DNA of 64,000 nucleotides from DT-110 sp030148525 (GTDB lineage Bacteria > Bacteroidota > Bacteroidia > Chitinophagales > Saprospiraceae): positions 1,488,001 to 1,552,000 of the forward strand of contig OZ245751.1 in the NCBI GenBank assembly GCA_965227445.1, in the 5' to 3' direction. Positions 63,295 through 64,000 of this stretch are shown one piece after another. Position numbers and translations under genes: made by a program. The notes beneath the pieces were generated by a model. That model made no database searches and was not told the DNA's origin. It saw only the letters and a list, made by a program, of their open reading frames with translations. Every line of letters starts with the position of its first letter. The stretch's first letter is position 1.

Positions 63295-63346
63295 ACAGAG
63301 GCTAGACAGAAGAATTAGACCATCTATTCTTCTATCTAGCCTCTGT
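63295..63346. terminator. Long inverted repeat between convergent genes
   Basis: 21-bp arms (63295-63315 and 63326-63346) with one mismatch, ACAGAGGCTAGAC at the left end, and a 10-base loop. It separates the plus-strand membrane-protein gene and the minus-strand protease gene and may terminate both. T runs outside are short. Confidence 0.65.
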
Positions 63347-63367
63347 TCGTCTCAGTTCATTTTTTGC

Positions 63368-64000
63368 TTACTTCTGACGATCATCGTCGGCTCGGGCACC
63401 ACTATCCGGATCATCGATCTGACCCAGCAATACCTCCACGGCATTCTTTAGCTGAGGGTCTTCCCCGGAGCCTTTGGCGTCGGGCGGGTAATTCACGATA
63501 ACATTCGGAACGGCAGGGCCGTGTTCCATGTTCTTTTCGGTGGCTTTCACGTACCACGCACGGTAGGGCATGCGAACGTAAGATCCTTCCATGAGTCCGT
63601 AGCCGCCGGTCGAAATGACGGCGCCGAAAGTGGGAACACCCACCAGGGTACCGTGTCCCAATTGCTTGTATGCGTGTGAGAAGATCTCGGCATTGGAGTA
63701 GCTGGTCTCGTTACAAAGAGCCACGGAAGGCTTCGTCCAGGAAGACAGCGGCAGGCGCTCACCAAACGGATAGTGCTCCTTGAATTTGGTGTGTTCCTTG
63801 TCCAGATCTTTCGCTGCACCGCGCGGTATGGTGTAGGAGTGTTGTCGCACATTGAGGACCGTCATCAACATATCGGTGGTCCAGCCACCGCCGTTGTAGC
63901 GCACGTCGATTACGATCCCTTCTTTACCGAGTCCGCTGGCGGTCAGTTCGCGTTCGAAACGCTCGAAGCTCGGCCAGTTCATTCCCTGGATGTGGATGTA
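63368..64000 (-). CDS. Tricorn-like S41 protease, C-terminal part (start outside the window)
   Basis: The frame is open to the window end, so the N-terminal part is missing; 211 codons are seen. The tricorn core is recognisable: IVIDVRYNGGGWTTDMLMTV, catalytic Ser in SYSNAEIFSHAYKQLG and VGVPTFGAVISTGGYGLMEG. Tricorn proteases have propeller domains in front of a PDZ and this catalytic module, and trim peptides. The ending DPDSGARADDDRQK is a charged tail. The ATG at 63982 is internal. Confidence 0.88.
   Translation of the reverse strand, partial: YIHIQGMNWPSFERFERELTASGLGKEGIVIDVRYNGGGWTTDMLMTVLNVRQHSYTIPRGAAKDLDKEHTKFKEHYPFGERLPLSSWTKPSVALCNETSYSNAEIFSHAYKQLGHGTLVGVPTFGAVISTGGYGLMEGSYVRMPYRAWYVKATEKNMEHGPAVPNVIVNYPPDAKGSGEDPQLKNAVEVLLGQIDDPDSGARADDDRQK

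Noticed and set aside
1..64000. tRNA genes
   Set aside because: Scanning by eye for GTTCGAATC-type arms and acceptor stems found only matches inside coding sequence; no cloverleaf could be drawn.

Overview
The window looks like chromosomal DNA of a Bacteroidota member, most likely class Saprospiria (Lewinella-like). The evidence is several secreted proteins with type IX secretion (T9SS) C-terminal sorting domains (6992-9526, 23637-28181, 53169-54659), SusC-style TonB plug motifs, outer-membrane barrels of the kind common in this phylum, near absence of Shine-Dalgarno sequences, and -7 promoter boxes of the Bacteroidota form TAnnTTTG. The class-level placement is inference. I saw no rRNA, tRNA, CRISPR array, prophage or transposase gene, so most of the content is ordinary core and household genes; the unusual material is between the genes.

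Layout. 1-5.4 kb: end of a DsbA-family gene, the branched-chain amino acid operon ilvD-ilvB-ilvN, and an outer-membrane protein. 5.5-10.6 kb: rimO, a BNR-repeat T9SS protein, a lipoprotein and a membrane protein. 10.8-14.8 kb: msrB, a Ca2+/cation exchanger with an amino acid permease, and an unknown protein. 15-23.5 kb: dipeptidyl peptidase IV, a TetR regulator, a truncated yellow/MRJP-family gene, a pseudouridine synthase with a PLP C-S enzyme, an unknown protein, and phzF-like with tyrS. 23.6-33.4 kb: a 1514-residue adhesin-like T9SS protein, a GNAT plus ABC transporter cluster, small enzymes and a serine hydrolase. 33.5-42.1 kb: an unknown protein, a two-component system, a SulP transporter, an FtsX-type permease, a putative zincin and CorA. 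42.1-42.8 kb: a complex gene-free region with a DnaA-box cluster, structured repeats and a possible small RNA. 42.8-48.7 kb: an OmpA/TSP3 protein and its barrel paralogue, then an NAD-linked operon (nnr, SDR, sirtuin). 48.7-57 kb: CoA-transferase, VWA protein, peroxiredoxin, mdh, M43 metalloprotease, thioesterase-like protein, sucC. 57-64 kb: a PLP decarboxylase, PqiA-like protein, lone TonB-plug lipoprotein, DUF1643, an ECF sigma factor with a possible membrane partner, and the end of a tricorn-like protease.

The strongest unexplained signal is intergenic. Several repeat families with unrelated sequences share a 7-bp period and usually form hairpins (units TGAGGTT, TGAATGA/TAGCATT, GCATTGA, CCGATTT, TTCAAAA). 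A separate family of about 170-180 bp made of three hairpins occurs twice nearly complete and twice in part. Repeats of both kinds repeatedly supply the stop codon of the adjoining gene. Three further points stand out: four TTTTAA units at an exact 11-bp pitch between a response regulator/kinase pair and a sulP gene; a cluster of DnaA boxes near 42.3 kb; and a pair of 30-bp direct repeats whose stems differ by compensating base changes. All are read by eye and need searches that could not be run here.
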